A stretch of 64,000 nucleotides of DNA from Serratia marcescens (GTDB taxonomy: Bacteria; Pseudomonadota; Gammaproteobacteria; Enterobacterales; Enterobacteriaceae). Under the pieces are notes generated by a model. That model made no database searches. It saw nothing but the letters and a program-made list of their open reading frames with translations, and was not told where the DNA came from. Within the stretch, counting starts at the first letter, position 1, and every line of letters begins with the position of its first letter. Shown piece by piece: positions 27,601-37,957 of this stretch. Both the position numbers and the translations under genes were made by a program. The stretch is taken from NCBI RefSeq assembly GCF_029846115.1, contig NZ_JARVZZ010000001.1, positions 2,232,001 through 2,296,000 on the forward strand, given 5' to 3'.

Positions 27601-27867
27601 ATGAGCCAACACCAGTCCAAAGACCCGCTGCACGGCGTGACGCTGGAGCAACTGCTGAATAAACTGGTGGATCACTACGGTTGGTCCGAACTGGGCGCGC
27701 GCATTCGCATCAACTGCTTCCTCAGCGATCCGAGCATCAAGTCCAGCCTGAAGTTTTTGCGTCGCACGCCCTGGGCGCGCAAAGAGGTGGAAGACCTGTA
27801 TATCGATATGGTCAGCCATCCCGCCCCAGCCAGCGATAATCCCTGGCTGCGCGGGCGAGATGGTTAA
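27601..27867 (+). CDS. VF530-family (DUF2132) small DNA-binding-like protein
   Basis: 88 residues. Matches the VF530 family pattern: [21 protein letters not shown], then [31 protein letters not shown]. The family fold resembles double-stranded DNA-binding modules; its role is unknown. A promoter-like TTGTCG...TATGGT lies just upstream, so it may be expressed independently of uvrB. It is absent from this position in E. coli K-12. Confidence 0.82.
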   Translation: MSQHQSKDPLHGVTLEQLLNKLVDHYGWSELGARIRINCFLSDPSIKSSLKFLRRTPWARKEVEDLYIDMVSHPAPASDNPWLRGRDG

Positions 27868-27873
27868 ATCCGG

Positions 27874-28791
27874 TCAGCGGCGGGCGGCCAGCTCCACCAG
27901 CGCCCGATCCAGCGCCTGGCGCAGCAGTTGGCGATCGTGGCGGTAGGGGATGTCGCTCGCTTCCAGCGGTTGCTGAATCACCACCCGATCCTGCACTTCA
28001 CTGGCGTCCACCGCCGGGCCGACGATCAGCGCATCGATCATCCGGCGGCCTATCTTCTCTTCCATCAGCGTCAGCTTATCCTTTAACGACAGCGCCGCGG
28101 CGGCCACGCTCAGCTCGCGGCCGAGATTGCCGATATAGATCATGCTGGCGCTGCTGCGACGCAGCGCCTGGGTAAGATCGTCCAGCAGCAGCAGCGGCAT
28201 CAGGCTGGTGAGGAAACTGCCCGGCCCGATCAGGATCACGTCGGCCTGCGCGATGGCGTCCAGCGCTTCGCGCGTGGCGCTGACCGGGGGCGACAGCATC
28301 AGCTCCTGCGGCATATGGGCCAGCTGGTCGACATTCACTTCACCGTAAACGTGATTGCCTTCGTGATCGTGCGCCATCAAATCCACCGGCTGCTCCGACA
28401 TCGGGATCAGCGCCGCGTCCACCTTCAGCAGGCTGCGCACCAGGTTGATCGCTTCCAGCGGGCGCACGCTCAGGTGATCCAGCGCTTTTAGCATCAGGTT
28501 GCCGAGGTTGTGGCCGGCCAGTTCGCCGTTGCCGCTGAAGCGGTATTCGAACATCGCCGAGGCGACGCTCGGTTCGGTGATCAGCTGGTTGAGACAGTTA
28601 CGGGTATCGCCCCAGGCAATGCCGCCTTCCGAACGGCGGATGCGGCCGGTAGAACCGCCGTTGTCGGTGGTGGTGACGATGCCGGTCAGGCGGGAGCCTA
28701 AGGACGACAGGGCCGACATCACACGGCCCAGGCCGTGTCCGCCGCCTAACGCCACCACGCGGTCGAGATCGGCCAGGGTACGATTACGCAT
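27874..28791 (-). CDS. ybhK: YvcK/CofD-like gluconeogenesis factor
   Basis: 305 residues. N-terminal [14 protein letters not shown] nucleotide-binding loop near 11-24 and [13 protein letters not shown] near 42 are characteristic of the YvcK (2-phospho-L-lactate transferase-like) family. In Bacillus YvcK supports growth on gluconeogenic carbon and cell-shape control; the enterobacterial role is not established. ATG 28791 follows AAGGAAATTT and matches E. coli YbhK. Divergent from moaA. Confidence 0.93.
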   Translation of the reverse strand: MRNRTLADLDRVVALGGGHGLGRVMSALSSLGSRLTGIVTTTDNGGSTGRIRRSEGGIAWGDTRNCLNQLITEPSVASAMFEYRFSGNGELAGHNLGNLMLKALDHLSVRPLEAINLVRSLLKVDAALIPMSEQPVDLMAHDHEGNHVYGEVNVDQLAHMPQELMLSPPVSATREALDAIAQADVILIGPGSFLTSLMPLLLLDDLTQALRRSSASMIYIGNLGRELSVAAAALSLKDKLTLMEEKIGRRMIDALIVGPAVDASEVQDRVVIQQPLEASDIPYRHDRQLLRQALDRALVELAARR

Positions 28792-28940
28792 AAATTTCCT
28801 TACAAAGGGGCTGAACTGCCCGCATAAGGTAGCGGATCCGGCATAAAAACGCGATAAGAGTGTCATTTGCGTGATTCCGGTCAATTCGTCCGCGCAAGTG
28901 ACGTTTATCATGGTTTACCTGAATACGCGGCGTCTAAAAA

Positions 28941-28964
28941 CGCTGTATAGACAATTATATAGCG
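28941..28964. promoter_or_regulatory. ModE box upstream of moaA
   Basis: CGCTGTAT, eight bases, ATATAGCG: the same 8-8-8 layout as the modA operator, with one mismatch between half-sites. It is centred about -58 relative to a start predicted from TAGAAT (28999-29004, with TTGGCT at 28975-28980). That position suits activation, which is what ModE does at E. coli moa. Confidence 0.75.
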
Positions 28965-29044
28965 AATTTACGCGTTGGCTATCGTTGCCGATTAGCGCTA
29001 GAATTCTGCTGAAAACCACGGTTTCGTTCCGGCTACTCAAGGTA

Positions 29045-29167
29045 GCGGGAAGAGAAATCAAACTCCTAGCCCCTGCGCCTACGTTGTTCATCCGGAACGA
29101 TATGGTGCCTGGGCCGTGGCGAAGTCAGCCACCAGGGTGCAGAGGGGAAACGCTCGCATCTCCCGAC
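29045..29167 (+). ncRNA. Molybdenum-cofactor (Moco) riboswitch in the moaA leader
   Basis: Closing helix CGGGA (29046-29050) with TCCCG (29161-29165). The core contains the conserved CTCCTAGCC, GGTGCCTGGGC, GAAGTCAGCC, ACCAGGGTGCA and GGAAACGCTC segments in the order of the Moco RNA motif. It ends about 15 nt before the moaA start, so cofactor binding could shut down translation, as proposed for E. coli moaA. Confidence 0.9.
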
Positions 29168-29181
29168 TTTGGAAAGGTGTT

Positions 29182-30168
29182 ATGGTGCCGCAACTCATTG
29201 ATGCTTATGAGCGCAAGTTCTATTACCTGCGCTTGTCGATCACCGACGTGTGCAACTTTCGTTGCACCTATTGTCTGCCCGATGGCTACAAGCCGAGCGG
29301 CAGTCCGAAAAGCTTCCTGTCGCTGGATGAAATCCGTCGCGTCAGCCGCGCGTTCGCCGAACTGGGCACCGAAAAGGTGCGCCTGACCGGCGGCGAGCCT
29401 TCGCTGCGCCGCGATTTTACCGAGATCATCGCCGCCGTGCGGGAAAACTCGGCCATCCGTACCCTGGCGGTCACCACCAATGGCTACCGTCTGGCGCGCG
29501 ACGTCACCGCCTGGCGTGACGCCGGTCTGACGGCGATCAACGTCAGCATCGACAGCCTGGATCCCCGCCAGTTTCACGCCATCACCGGTCAGGATAAGTT
29601 CCGCCAGGTGATGGACGGCATCGACGCCGCCTTCAGCGCCGGTTTCAGCAAGGTCAAAGTCAACGCGGTGCTGATGCGCGACGTTAACCACCAGCAGCTC
29701 GGCGCCTTTCTCGCCTGGATCAAAGACCGGCCGATCCAACTGCGCTTTATCGAACTGATGGAAACCGGTGAGGGCGGCGAGCTGTTTCGCAAACACCACG
29801 TTTCCGGCGAAGTGATTCGCCGGCAGCTGGAGCAGCAGGGCTGGCAGCGCCAGGCGCGCGGCCGCAGCGACGGCCCGGCGCAGGTGTTCAGCCATCCGGA
29901 CTACCAGGGTGAGGTGGGTCTTATCATGCCGTATGAGAAAGACTTCTGCGCCAGCTGCAACCGGCTGCGCGTTTCTTCCATCGGCAATCTGCACCTGTGC
30001 CTGTTCGGCGAGCAGGGGGTGCCCCTACGCGATCTGCTGGCGGACGACGGCCAGCTCGACGCGCTGAAGGCACGCATCCAGAGCGGGCTGCTGAGCAAGA
30101 AGCAGACCCATTTCCTGCATCAGGGCAACAGCGGGATCACCCAGAACCTGTCGTTTATCGGCGGCTGA
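29182..30168 (+). CDS. moaA: GTP 3',8-cyclase (radical SAM)
   Basis: 328 residues. First step of molybdopterin synthesis: rearranges GTP to a cyclic intermediate. Radical-SAM cysteines are at 24, 28 and 31 ([11 protein letters not shown]); the second cluster uses C-terminal [11 protein letters not shown] and HLCLFG. The C-terminal GG activates the enzyme. ATG 29182 follows AAAGGTG; an in-frame start 66 nt earlier would read into the riboswitch and is rejected. Confidence 0.96.
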   Translation: MVPQLIDAYERKFYYLRLSITDVCNFRCTYCLPDGYKPSGSPKSFLSLDEIRRVSRAFAELGTEKVRLTGGEPSLRRDFTEIIAAVRENSAIRTLAVTTNGYRLARDVTAWRDAGLTAINVSIDSLDPRQFHAITGQDKFRQVMDGIDAAFSAGFSKVKVNAVLMRDVNHQQLGAFLAWIKDRPIQLRFIELMETGEGGELFRKHHVSGEVIRRQLEQQGWQRQARGRSDGPAQVFSHPDYQGEVGLIMPYEKDFCASCNRLRVSSIGNLHLCLFGEQGVPLRDLLADDGQLDALKARIQSGLLSKKQTHFLHQGNSGITQNLSFIGG

Positions 30169-30291
30169 TACCCACATATTTCAAGCCGCAGCGTTGTTGG
30201 CTGCGTGCGCTCACCCCAGTCACTTACCGGAGTAAGCTCCTGGGGATTTACGCACTGGCCGCCTGGCTGCAACTTGAAATCTGTGGGGTAT
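30169..30291. repeat. ERIC (enterobacterial repetitive intergenic consensus) element
   Basis: About 123 bp. It contains GTAAGCTCCTGGGGATT and, inverted, GTAAGTGACTGGGGTGAGCG, the two arms used as ERIC-PCR landmarks. The ends, TACCCACA...TTTCAAG and CTTGAAA...TGTGGGGTA, are complementary, so the transcript folds into one long hairpin. It lies between the moaA stop and the moaB start. Confidence 0.9.
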
Positions 30292-30315
30292 CTCAGAATA
30301 GGAGCCTATTGAACC

Positions 30316-30831
30316 ATGAGCCATGCGAGCAGCGAGTTTATTCCGGCGCATATCGCCATCCTGACCGTGTCCGACAGCCGCGGCGCGGCGGAAGACACCT
30401 CCGGGCAATATCTGCAGGACGCGGCGCAGGAAGCCGGCCATCAGGTGGTGGATCGCGCCATCGTCAAAGATGACATTTACCAGATCCGCGCGCGGGTTTC
30501 CGCCTGGATCGCCGATGACAACGTGCAGGCGGTGCTGATCACCGGCGGCACCGGTTTTACCGCGCGCGACAACACGCCGGAAGCGCTGCTGCCGCTGTTC
30601 GACAGAGAGGTGGAAGGGTTCGGTGAACTGTTCCGCATGGTGTCGTACGAAGAGATCGGTACTGCGACGATCCAGTCGCGCGCGCTGGCCGGCCTGGCCA
30701 ACCGCACGGTGATTTTCGCCATGCCGGGCTCCACCCGCGCCTGCCGCACCGCCTGGGAGCGGATTATCGAAGAGCAGTTGGACGCGCGCCATCGCCCGTG
30801 CAACTTCCAGCCTCACTTGAAGAAGCCCTGA
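30316..30831 (+). CDS. moaB: Molybdopterin adenylyltransferase-like protein MoaB
   Basis: 171 residues, MogA/MoaB fold. [21 protein letters not shown] near 75-95 is the molybdopterin-binding signature, and [11 protein letters not shown] lies near the end. In E. coli MogA does the adenylation while MoaB's role is uncertain. Second gene of moaABCDE, separated from moaA by the ERIC element. Confidence 0.94.
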   Translation: MSHASSEFIPAHIAILTVSDSRGAAEDTSGQYLQDAAQEAGHQVVDRAIVKDDIYQIRARVSAWIADDNVQAVLITGGTGFTARDNTPEALLPLFDREVEGFGELFRMVSYEEIGTATIQSRALAGLANRTVIFAMPGSTRACRTAWERIIEEQLDARHRPCNFQPHLKKP

Positions 30832-30834
30832 GTC

Positions 30835-31314
30835 ATGACACAGCTAACCCACATTAACGCCGCCGGCGAAGCCCATATGGTTGACGTGTCCGCCAAGGCC
30901 GAAACGGTGCGCGAGGCGCGCGCCGAAGCTTTCGTCGAGATGCTGCCCGCCACGCTGGCGATGATCGTCGACGGCAGCCATCACAAGGGCGACGTGTTCG
31001 CCACGGCGCGCATCGCCGGCATTCAGGCGGCCAAACGCACTTGGGAGCTGATCCCGCTGTGCCACCCACTGATGCTGAGCAAGGTCGAAGTGCAGCTTGA
31101 GGCGCAAACGCAGCACAACCGGGTGCGCATCGAAACCTGCTGCCGGCTGACCGGCAAAACCGGCGTCGAAATGGAGGCGCTGACCGCCGCCTCGGTGGCG
31201 GCATTGACCATCTATGACATGTGCAAAGCGGTACAGAAAGACATGGTGATCGGCCCGGTACGCCTGCTGGCGAAAAGCGGCGGCAAATCCGGCGATTTTA
31301 AGGTGAACGTATGA
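30835..31314 (+). CDS. moaC: Cyclic pyranopterin monophosphate synthase
   Basis: 159 residues. Converts the MoaA product to cyclic pyranopterin monophosphate. Conserved [14 protein letters not shown] near 73, [22 protein letters not shown] near 110 and the Lys-rich [11 protein letters not shown] are intact. Starts 3 nt after moaB and overlaps moaD (ATGA). Confidence 0.96.
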   Translation: MTQLTHINAAGEAHMVDVSAKAETVREARAEAFVEMLPATLAMIVDGSHHKGDVFATARIAGIQAAKRTWELIPLCHPLMLSKVEVQLEAQTQHNRVRIETCCRLTGKTGVEMEALTAASVAALTIYDMCKAVQKDMVIGPVRLLAKSGGKSGDFKVNV

Positions 31315-31556
31315 TCGATATTCTTTTCTTCGCGCAGGTGCGCGAACTGGTGGGCACCGGCGGCCTGTCGATGCCGGCGGATTACCCGACCGTCGAGGCG
31401 CTGCGCCAGGCGCTGTGCGCGCGCGGCGATCGCTGGGCGCTGGCGCTGGAATCCGGCAAGCTGTTGGCGGCGGTCAACCAGTCGCTGGTGGCGGCGGATC
31501 ATCCGCTGCGCGCCGGCGATGAAGTGGCCTTCTTCCCGCCGGTTACCGGGGGATAA
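31311..31556 (+). CDS. moaD: Molybdopterin synthase small (sulfur carrier) subunit
   Basis: 81 residues, ubiquitin fold. Ends in the required Gly-Gly (FFPPVTGG), which is adenylated and thiocarboxylated before sulfur transfer. Start overlaps moaC stop; moaE follows after 2 nt. Confidence 0.95.
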   Translation: MIDILFFAQVRELVGTGGLSMPADYPTVEALRQALCARGDRWALALESGKLLAAVNQSLVAADHPLRAGDEVAFFPPVTGG

Positions 31557-31558
31557 GC

Positions 31559-32026
31559 ATGGAAAATACCCGCATTCGCGTGGGCGAAGCGCCGTTCAAC
31601 GTCGGCGACGAGTATCAGTGGCTGGCGCAGTGCGACGCCGATGGCGCGGTGGTGACCTTCACCGGCAAGGTGCGCAACCATAATTTGGGTGACGACGTCA
31701 GCGCGCTGACGCTGGAACACTACCCTGGCATGACCGAGAAGGCGCTGGCGGAGATCGTGGCCGAGGCGCGCAGCCGTTGGCCGCTGCAGCGGGTGACGGT
31801 GATCCACCGCGTCGGCGCGCTGTATCCCGGCGACGAGATCGTGTTCGTTGGCGTGACCGGCGCGCACCGCAGCATGGCGTTCGCCGCCAGCGAGTTCATC
31901 ATGGACTACCTGAAGACCCGCGCGCCGTTCTGGAAGCGCGAAGCGACCGGCCAGGGCGATCGTTGGGTAGACGCCCGCGACAGCGATCGCGAGGCCGCGC
32001 AGCGCTGGCACGACGCGGCTAAATAA
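31559..32026 (+). CDS. moaE: Molybdopterin synthase catalytic subunit
   Basis: 155 residues. Forms the heterotetramer with MoaD and inserts two sulfurs into the pyranopterin. Conserved VTFTGKVRNHNLGDDV near 33, HRVGALYPGDEIVFVGV and the active-site Lys region KTRAPFWKREA near 119-129 are present. Last gene of the operon. Confidence 0.96.
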   Translation: MENTRIRVGEAPFNVGDEYQWLAQCDADGAVVTFTGKVRNHNLGDDVSALTLEHYPGMTEKALAEIVAEARSRWPLQRVTVIHRVGALYPGDEIVFVGVTGAHRSMAFAASEFIMDYLKTRAPFWKREATGQGDRWVDARDSDREAAQRWHDAAK

Positions 32027-32100
32027 CGCGTCAACAGCGGAAACAAATCAAGACCTTTGCCGCTTTCGCCCGGCATATTCTGTGGTACGCTTATAGCAGG

Positions 32101-32124
32101 CGAAGCCCCGTTCGCGGGGCTTCG
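32101..32124. terminator. UUCG-capped hairpin after moaE
   Basis: CGAAGCCCCG-TTCG-CGGGGCTTCG, a perfect 10-bp stem with the extra-stable UUCG loop, followed by the modest T-rich GAATCTTGTTTA. Probably ends moaABCDE. It sits in the 5' region of ybhL, whose ATG is 33 nt downstream. Confidence 0.65.
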
Positions 32125-32156
32125 GAATCTTGTTTACAACGCAAAAGGTAACCGTC

Positions 32157-32867
32157 ATGGACCGATATCCACGCTCTAATGGTTCAATCGTCGAACGTGC
32201 CAACAGCGGCATTCAGGCCTACATGGCGCAGGTTTACGGCTGGATGACCTGCGGTCTGCTGCTGACGGCGTTCGTTTCCTGGTATGCGGCCAACACGCCC
32301 GCGATCCTCAACTTCATCTTCTCCAGCCAGATCACCTTCTTCGGCCTGATCATCGCCCAACTGGCGTTGGTGTTCGTGATTTCCGGCATGGTCAACCGCC
32401 TGAGCGGCGCGGTGGCCACTTCGCTGTTCATGCTGTACTCGGCGCTGACCGGGCTGACGCTGTCGAGCATCTTCATCGCCTACACCTACAGCTCGATCGC
32501 CAGCACCTTCGTGGTCACCGCCGGCATGTTCGGCGCCATGAGCCTGTACGGTTACACCACCAAGCGAGATCTGAGCGGCTTCGGCAGCATGCTGTTCATG
32601 GCGCTGATCGGCATCGTGCTGGCCTCGCTGGTGAACATCTGGCTGAAAAGCACCGCGCTGATGTGGGCGATTACCTACATCGGGGTGGTGGTGTTCGTTG
32701 GCCTGACCGCGTACGACACGCAAAAACTCAAGGCGATGGGCGAGCAGCTGAACGCCGATGATAAAGACAGCTTCCGCAAGTACGCCATCGTCGGCGCGCT
32801 GACGCTGTATCTCGACTTCATCAACCTGTTCCTGATGTTGTTGCGTATCTTCGGCAACCGCCGCTAA
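32157..32867 (+). CDS. ybhL: Bax-inhibitor-1 (BI-1)-like inner-membrane protein YbhL
   Basis: 236 residues, seven hydrophobic segments. Very close to E. coli YbhL, e.g. GLTAYDTQKLKAMGEQ and the C-terminus LYLDFINLFLMLLRIFGNRR. The family conducts Ca2+/H+ in some bacteria; the role here is unknown. AAAGGTAACC precedes ATG 32157; the in-frame ATG 27 nt upstream has none. Confidence 0.93.
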   Translation: MDRYPRSNGSIVERANSGIQAYMAQVYGWMTCGLLLTAFVSWYAANTPAILNFIFSSQITFFGLIIAQLALVFVISGMVNRLSGAVATSLFMLYSALTGLTLSSIFIAYTYSSIASTFVVTAGMFGAMSLYGYTTKRDLSGFGSMLFMALIGIVLASLVNIWLKSTALMWAITYIGVVVFVGLTAYDTQKLKAMGEQLNADDKDSFRKYAIVGALTLYLDFINLFLMLLRIFGNRR

Positions 32868-32904
32868 ACCCGTCGTCTTTCAAGCCATAGGGTATCTGGC
32901 GATC

Positions 32905-32939
32905 AAAAAGCTCTGCATGTGACATGCAGAGCTTTTTTT
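32905..32939. terminator. Bidirectional intrinsic terminator between ybhL and ybhR
   Basis: AAAAAGCTCTGCATG, TGA loop, CATGCAGAGCTTTTTTT: a perfect 15-bp stem with T/A tracts for both directions. The ybhR stop codon begins at 32938-32940, inside its left-hand T-tract. Confidence 0.95.
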
Positions 32940-34044
32940 ATGCGATTTTGCGGCGGAATAGCGCGTAGGCGGCGCTGCCGGTGGTGGCGGTGATCACCAG
33001 CAGCGGCCACAGGCTGTGCCAGATGATGCTGAAGCTGGCGTCCTTCAGGTAGATCTGCTTGGTGATGTCGGTGAAGTGGCGTATCGGGTTGACCCAGGTC
33101 AGATCCTGCAGCCACACCGGCATATTCTCCACCGGCGAGACGTAACCCGAGAGCAGGATCGCCGGCATCATGAACACGAACACGCCGATGAACGCCTGCT
33201 GCTGAGTGGCGCACAGCGACGAGATCAGCAGGCCGAAACCGACCAGCGACAGCCCGTAGATCAGCATGGTGGCATAGAACAGCAGCAGCGATCCGGCAAA
33301 CGGGATCTGGTACAGGAAGATGCCGATCAGCAGCACGATGCTGGCCTGGAAGCTGGCGACGATCAGCGCCGGCACCGCCTTGCCGATAAAGATCTGCCAG
33401 GTGGTGAGCGGCGAGACCAGCAGCTGTTCCAGCGTGCCCTGTTCGCGTTCGCGCGCTACCGACAGCGAGGTGACGATCAGCACGCCGATGGTGGTGATCA
33501 TGGCGATCAGCGATGGCACCACGAACCATTTGTAGTCCAGATTCGGGTTATACCAGTTGCGCACCACCAGCTCGCTGTTGTTGGGTTTGGCGCGGTTGCC
33601 GAGCAGCTCGTTCTGATATTCCTGCACGATCTGCTGCACGTAGTTGGCGGCGATCTGCGCGCTGTTGGAGTTGCGCCCGTCGAGCAGCAGCTGCAGCGGC
33701 GCGGTGTTGCCGGCGGCGATATCGCGCGAGAACTGCGCCGGGAAGCGGATCAGCAGCAGCGCTCGCTGGTTGTCGATGGTGGTCTTTATCTCCTGCGGGC
33801 TGCGCAGCAGCAGCACGTGTTGAAAGGCCTTGGCTTTGGCGAAGCGCTGGGTCAGCTCTACCGAGGCCTGGCCACTGTCCTCGCTGTAGACCGCGATGGT
33901 GGCGTTGGTAACTTCCAGCGTCGCGGCGAACGGGAACAACAGCACCTGCAGGATCACCGGCATGATTAAAATGGCGCGGGTTTGTGGATCGCGCAGCAGC
34001 GCCTGCATTTCCTTGATGATGAGCGTCAACAGACGATGAAACAT
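32938..34044 (-). CDS. ybhR: ABC-2 type exporter permease YbhR
   Basis: 368 residues, same length as E. coli YbhR. N-terminal helix, large periplasmic domain (about 45-175) and five C-terminal helices, with [18 protein letters not shown] as the coupling helix and a [16 protein letters not shown] segment. Works with YbhS and the YbhF ATPase. In E. coli YbhFSR exports cefoperazone/tetracycline-type drugs and alkali cations. Confidence 0.95.
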   Translation of the reverse strand: MFHRLLTLIIKEMQALLRDPQTRAILIMPVILQVLLFPFAATLEVTNATIAVYSEDSGQASVELTQRFAKAKAFQHVLLLRSPQEIKTTIDNQRALLLIRFPAQFSRDIAAGNTAPLQLLLDGRNSNSAQIAANYVQQIVQEYQNELLGNRAKPNNSELVVRNWYNPNLDYKWFVVPSLIAMITTIGVLIVTSLSVAREREQGTLEQLLVSPLTTWQIFIGKAVPALIVASFQASIVLLIGIFLYQIPFAGSLLLFYATMLIYGLSLVGFGLLISSLCATQQQAFIGVFVFMMPAILLSGYVSPVENMPVWLQDLTWVNPIRHFTDITKQIYLKDASFSIIWHSLWPLLVITATTGSAAYALFRRKIA

Positions 34045-34056
34045 CGCTCTTTCTCC

Positions 34057-35211
34057 TCAATCCAGCCGGCGCTGGGTTTTCCAGGCCGTCAGGCCGATGA
34101 ACACTACGGCGGAAGCGATCAGGAACAGCAGATTGATCAGTAGCACGGTGCCGACGTTGCCCGCCAGGAACAGCGTTTGCAGCGTGCTGACGAAGTAGCG
34201 CGCCGGAATGATGTAGGTCACCGCGCGTACGATGGCCGGCATGCTGTCGATCTGGAAGATGAAGCCGGACAGCATGATCGACGGCAGGAAGGCGGCGTTC
34301 AGCGCCACCATCGCCGCATTGAACTGATTGCGGGTGAGGGTGGAGATCAGCAGGCCCATGCCGAGGGTGCTGGCGAGGAACAGGCTGCTGATCAGCAACA
34401 GGATCAGCAGGGAGCCGCGATAGGGCACGCCGAGCACCCACACCGCCACCGCCATGCACAGCGCCATGGCGGCCATGCCGAGGAAGTAATAAGGGATCAG
34501 TTTGGAGAGCAGCAGCTCGCTGCGCGTCACCTGGGTGGACAGCAGGGCCTCCATGGTGCCGCGCTCCCATTCGCGGGCGATCACCAGCGAGGTGAGGATG
34601 GCGCCGATCACCGTCATGATGATGGTGATGGCGCCGGGAATGATGTAGTGCCGGCTGATGGCCGCCGGGTTGAACCAGTAGCGCATCTGCACGTCAATCA
34701 GCGGTTTGTCGCTGTTGCCCCGATCGGTGGCGCGCTGCTGCTGCCAAATTTGCCATACGCCCTGGGCATAGCCCTGCACGAAGTTGGCGGTGTTCGGCTC
34801 GCTGCCGTCGGTGATGATCTGGATAGGGGCGCTGTCGTGCGGGCGCGCCATGCGCTGGTCGAAATCGACCGGGATCACCACCAGGCCGCGGATCGTGCCG
34901 GCCTGCATCTGCTGGATCAGCTGTTGGCGGTTGTCGCTGATGGTCGGTTCGATATAGGGGGAACCGGCGAACGCCTGGGCCAGATCGCGTGCGTCTTCGC
35001 TCTGTTGCTCCATCAGAATGCCCAGATGCAGCTTGCTGGAGTCCAGGTTGATGCCGTAGCCGAAGATAAACAGCAGCATTAGCGGGATGACGAAGGCGAT
35101 CAGGCCGCTGCTGGGATCGCGCAGTATCTGCCGCGTTTCCTTCAGGCACAGCGCGCGCAGCCGGCGCCAGGAGAAGCCGCCGTCGTCGATTGGGGTGCGG
35201 TTATCGCTCAC
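34057..35211 (-). CDS. ybhS: ABC-2 type exporter permease YbhS
   Basis: 384 residues, same architecture as YbhR: one N-terminal helix (about 36-55), periplasmic domain, then five helices with [18 protein letters not shown] before the third. Its ATG overlaps the ybhF stop by four bases. Heterodimeric partner of YbhR. Confidence 0.95.
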   Translation of the reverse strand: MSDNRTPIDDGGFSWRRLRALCLKETRQILRDPSSGLIAFVIPLMLLFIFGYGINLDSSKLHLGILMEQQSEDARDLAQAFAGSPYIEPTISDNRQQLIQQMQAGTIRGLVVIPVDFDQRMARPHDSAPIQIITDGSEPNTANFVQGYAQGVWQIWQQQRATDRGNSDKPLIDVQMRYWFNPAAISRHYIIPGAITIIMTVIGAILTSLVIAREWERGTMEALLSTQVTRSELLLSKLIPYYFLGMAAMALCMAVAVWVLGVPYRGSLLILLLISSLFLASTLGMGLLISTLTRNQFNAAMVALNAAFLPSIMLSGFIFQIDSMPAIVRAVTYIIPARYFVSTLQTLFLAGNVGTVLLINLLFLIASAVVFIGLTAWKTQRRLD

Positions 35212-36944
35212 CGTGATTCCTCCTCATCGTAACCCTGCACCAGCTCGATAAACGCCTGTTCCATCGAGGGGTTGGGATTGTCGTCGCGCGCCACCTGCTG
35301 TTTGAGATCGTCCGGCGTGCCGGCGGCGATGATCTTGCCGCGGTATACCAGGCCGATGCGATCGCAGTATTCCGCCTCGTCCATAAAGTGGGTGGTCACC
35401 ATCACCGTGACGCCCTTGTCGACCATGCCGTTGATGTGCAACCAGAACTCGCGCCGCGTCAGCGGATCGACGCCGGAAGTCGGTTCGTCGAGGAACAGGA
35501 TATCCGGTTCGTGCATCAGCGCGCAGGCCAGCGCCAGGCGCTGTTTGAAGCCGAGCGGCAGCGCGTCCGGTGTCTGATCGAGGATCGGCGCGAAGTTGAA
35601 GGCGCGGGACATCTCGTCGATTTTGTCGCGCTGCGCCTTGCCGCTCAGGCCGTAGACGCCGGAGAAAAACTTCAGGTTCTGCGCCACCGTCAGGTTGCCG
35701 TACAGCGAGAATTTTTGCGCCATGTAGCCGAGGCGTTGGCGCGCCTGGCCGGAGCTGGTCTTGAGGTCCATCCCCAGCACCAGCGCCTTACCGCTGGAGG
35801 GGATCAGCAGGCCGCACATCATTTTGAAGGTGGTGGACTTGCCGGCGCCGTTCGGCCCGAGCAGGCCGAAAATTTCGCCGCGCCGCACCTGGAAATCAAC
35901 GTGATCGGTAGCGGCGAAATCGCCGAATTTCTTGGTCAGTTGCACCGCTTCGATCACCGTTTCACCGCTTGCGCCGTTGACGGTCGGCATGATCTCCGCC
36001 AGCGCCGAGCGGTGGTTGGGGCCGCCGCCGAGCAGATCGATAAACGCATCCTCGAAGCGCGGATCCGCTTCGTCCAGTTCGGCGTCCGGCAGATCCAGCG
36101 CCTGCAACAGCTGCCGGTGATCTTCGCCTTCCTTCAGGATCAGGCGCAGAGACTTGCCCTGGATCACCCCGTCGGTGACCGCCGGCAGGCAGATCGCCCG
36201 CTGCAGCAGCGATCGATGGCTGCCGGGGGGCGCGGCGATCAATACCGTGCGTCCGGCCATACGGCGGGTCAGCGCCTGCGGCGCGCCGCTGAACAGCAGC
36301 TCGCCCTCGTTGAGCAGCAGCACTTCGCGGCACTGCTCGGCCTCATCGAGATAAGAGGTGCTCCACAGGATCAACATGCCGTCGTTGGCCAGCTCGTGCA
36401 CCATGCGCCACAGCTCGCGGCGCGAGATCGGATCGACGCCGACGCCCGGCTCATCCAGCAACAGCACCTGAGGTTCGCCCACCAGCGTGCAGGCCAGGCC
36501 GAGTTTCTGCTTCATGCCGCCGGACAGCTTGCCCGCCAGGCGCTCGGTGAAGCGGGTCAGATCGGTGAATTTCAACAGCCGCTCGAAGGTCTGGCGGCGA
36601 AGATCGCCGGTGACGCCGCGCAGATCGGCGTACAGCGTCAGGTTCTCCATCACCGTCAGATCCTCATACAGCCCGAACTTCTGCGGCATGTAACCGAGGA
36701 TCGCGTGCAGTTGACGATCCTGCGCGATCGGATCCAGCCCGGCGACCCGCAGTTTGCCGCTGCTGGGTTGCAGCAGCCCGGCCAACATGCGCAGCAGGGT
36801 GGTTTTGCCGGCGCCGTCCGGGCCGACCAGCCCGATCACCGCGCCGCTGCGCAGGGTGGTGGTCAGGCTGGCGACCGCCGGTTTCTCAAGCGACGGGAAG
36901 CGCTTCTCCAGCTCTTCCAGCTCAATGGTGTGCGCCTGTTCCAT
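35208..36944 (-). CDS. ybhF: Duplicated ABC exporter ATP-binding protein YbhF
   Basis: 578 residues with two nucleotide-binding modules: Walker A GPDGAGKT at 41-48 with LSGGMKQK, and a second Walker A GPNGAGKS near 362 where the signature region reads [12 protein letters not shown] instead of LSGGQ. Both Walker B motifs are intact (VLLLDEP, ILFLDEP). Identical in length to E. coli YbhF. Follows ybhG after 8 nt. Confidence 0.96.
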   Translation of the reverse strand: MEQAHTIELEELEKRFPSLEKPAVASLTTTLRSGAVIGLVGPDGAGKTTLLRMLAGLLQPSSGKLRVAGLDPIAQDRQLHAILGYMPQKFGLYEDLTVMENLTLYADLRGVTGDLRRQTFERLLKFTDLTRFTERLAGKLSGGMKQKLGLACTLVGEPQVLLLDEPGVGVDPISRRELWRMVHELANDGMLILWSTSYLDEAEQCREVLLLNEGELLFSGAPQALTRRMAGRTVLIAAPPGSHRSLLQRAICLPAVTDGVIQGKSLRLILKEGEDHRQLLQALDLPDAELDEADPRFEDAFIDLLGGGPNHRSALAEIMPTVNGASGETVIEAVQLTKKFGDFAATDHVDFQVRRGEIFGLLGPNGAGKSTTFKMMCGLLIPSSGKALVLGMDLKTSSGQARQRLGYMAQKFSLYGNLTVAQNLKFFSGVYGLSGKAQRDKIDEMSRAFNFAPILDQTPDALPLGFKQRLALACALMHEPDILFLDEPTSGVDPLTRREFWLHINGMVDKGVTVMVTTHFMDEAEYCDRIGLVYRGKIIAAGTPDDLKQQVARDDNPNPSMEQAFIELVQGYDEEESR

Positions 36945-36952
36945 GGCCGGCC

Positions 36953-37939
36953 TCAGGGTTTGGCGAAGCGCAGGGTGACCGGCATGCCCTGGCGCAGCGC
37001 GTCGTCGGCGTCGGTGACGATCACCCGCAGGCGGTACACCAGATCGGTGCGCAGATCCGGCGTTTCAACGCTTTTCGGCGTGAATTCAGCGGTCGGCGAG
37101 ACGAAACCGATCTTGCCGTGGTAAGGCTTGTCGGGGCGGCCGTCGGTGTAGATCTCCAGTTCGGTGCCGGGCACCGCCTGGTTCAGGCTGGTTTCGTTGA
37201 CGTAGGCGCGCACCCACACCGGCCGGGTCAGCGACAGGGTGAAGACCGTGCCGCCGGCGCCGAGCATGGTGCCCGGCTCCACCGCGCGGGTCAGCACTGT
37301 GCCGGCGGAAGGGGAGACCAGCGTGGCATCTTGCAGGTTCAACTGCGCCTGCGCCAGCGCCGCCTCGCTCTGCGCCACGTCGGCCTTGGCCTGTTCGATT
37401 TCTTGCGGGCGGTTGCCGCTGCGGTATTGCGACAGCTTGTCCTTCGCCGCCTGCAGGTTGGCCTGCGCCTGATTGCGGGCGGTGCGCGCATCCTCCAGCG
37501 CGTCGGCGGAGGTGGCGTTTTTCGCCCACAGCCCCTGCTGGCGTTTCAGGAAGCTGTCGGCGTAGGCGAAGGCGGACTGGCGCTGCGCCATTTCCGACCG
37601 TACCTGGGCGATCTCTTCGCTGCGGTAGCCGGCCTGCAGCAGCGACAGTTTGGCGCGCGCGCTGCCGACGTTGGCTTCGGCCTGCTGCAGCGCGTTGCGG
37701 TAAGGGGCGTCGTCCAGCTTACCGAGCAACTGGCCCGGCTGAACGGCATCGCCTTCATCCACCGTCAGCGACGCCAGGCGGCCGTCGACGCGAAAGCCGA
37801 GGTTTACCGTGCGGATGTCGACGTTGCCGTACAGCGTCAACGGCTTATCTTGCTGCTGTTGGTAATGCCATACCCCGTAAGCGGCGGCCGCGATCAGCAG
37901 AATTAACAATACGATCAAGGCACTGCGTTTTTTGTTCAT
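36953..37939 (-). CDS. ybhG: HlyD-family membrane-fusion protein YbhG
   Basis: 328 residues. N-terminal anchor (about 6-24), split lipoyl-like domain ([25 protein letters not shown]), a long coiled coil (about 80-200, rich in Ala/Gln) and a beta-barrel region. It links the YbhFSR pump to an outer-membrane channel such as TolC. First structural gene after cecR. Confidence 0.94.
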   Translation of the reverse strand: MNKKRSALIVLLILLIAAAAYGVWHYQQQQDKPLTLYGNVDIRTVNLGFRVDGRLASLTVDEGDAVQPGQLLGKLDDAPYRNALQQAEANVGSARAKLSLLQAGYRSEEIAQVRSEMAQRQSAFAYADSFLKRQQGLWAKNATSADALEDARTARNQAQANLQAAKDKLSQYRSGNRPQEIEQAKADVAQSEAALAQAQLNLQDATLVSPSAGTVLTRAVEPGTMLGAGGTVFTLSLTRPVWVRAYVNETSLNQAVPGTELEIYTDGRPDKPYHGKIGFVSPTAEFTPKSVETPDLRTDLVYRLRVIVTDADDALRQGMPVTLRFAKP

Positions 37940-37957
37940 AACACTCCCTGCCTGAAT

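Noticed and set aside
35388..37124. 578-codon open frame antisense to ybhF
   Set aside because: Shadow of ybhF, which is a full-length match to its E. coli ortholog.
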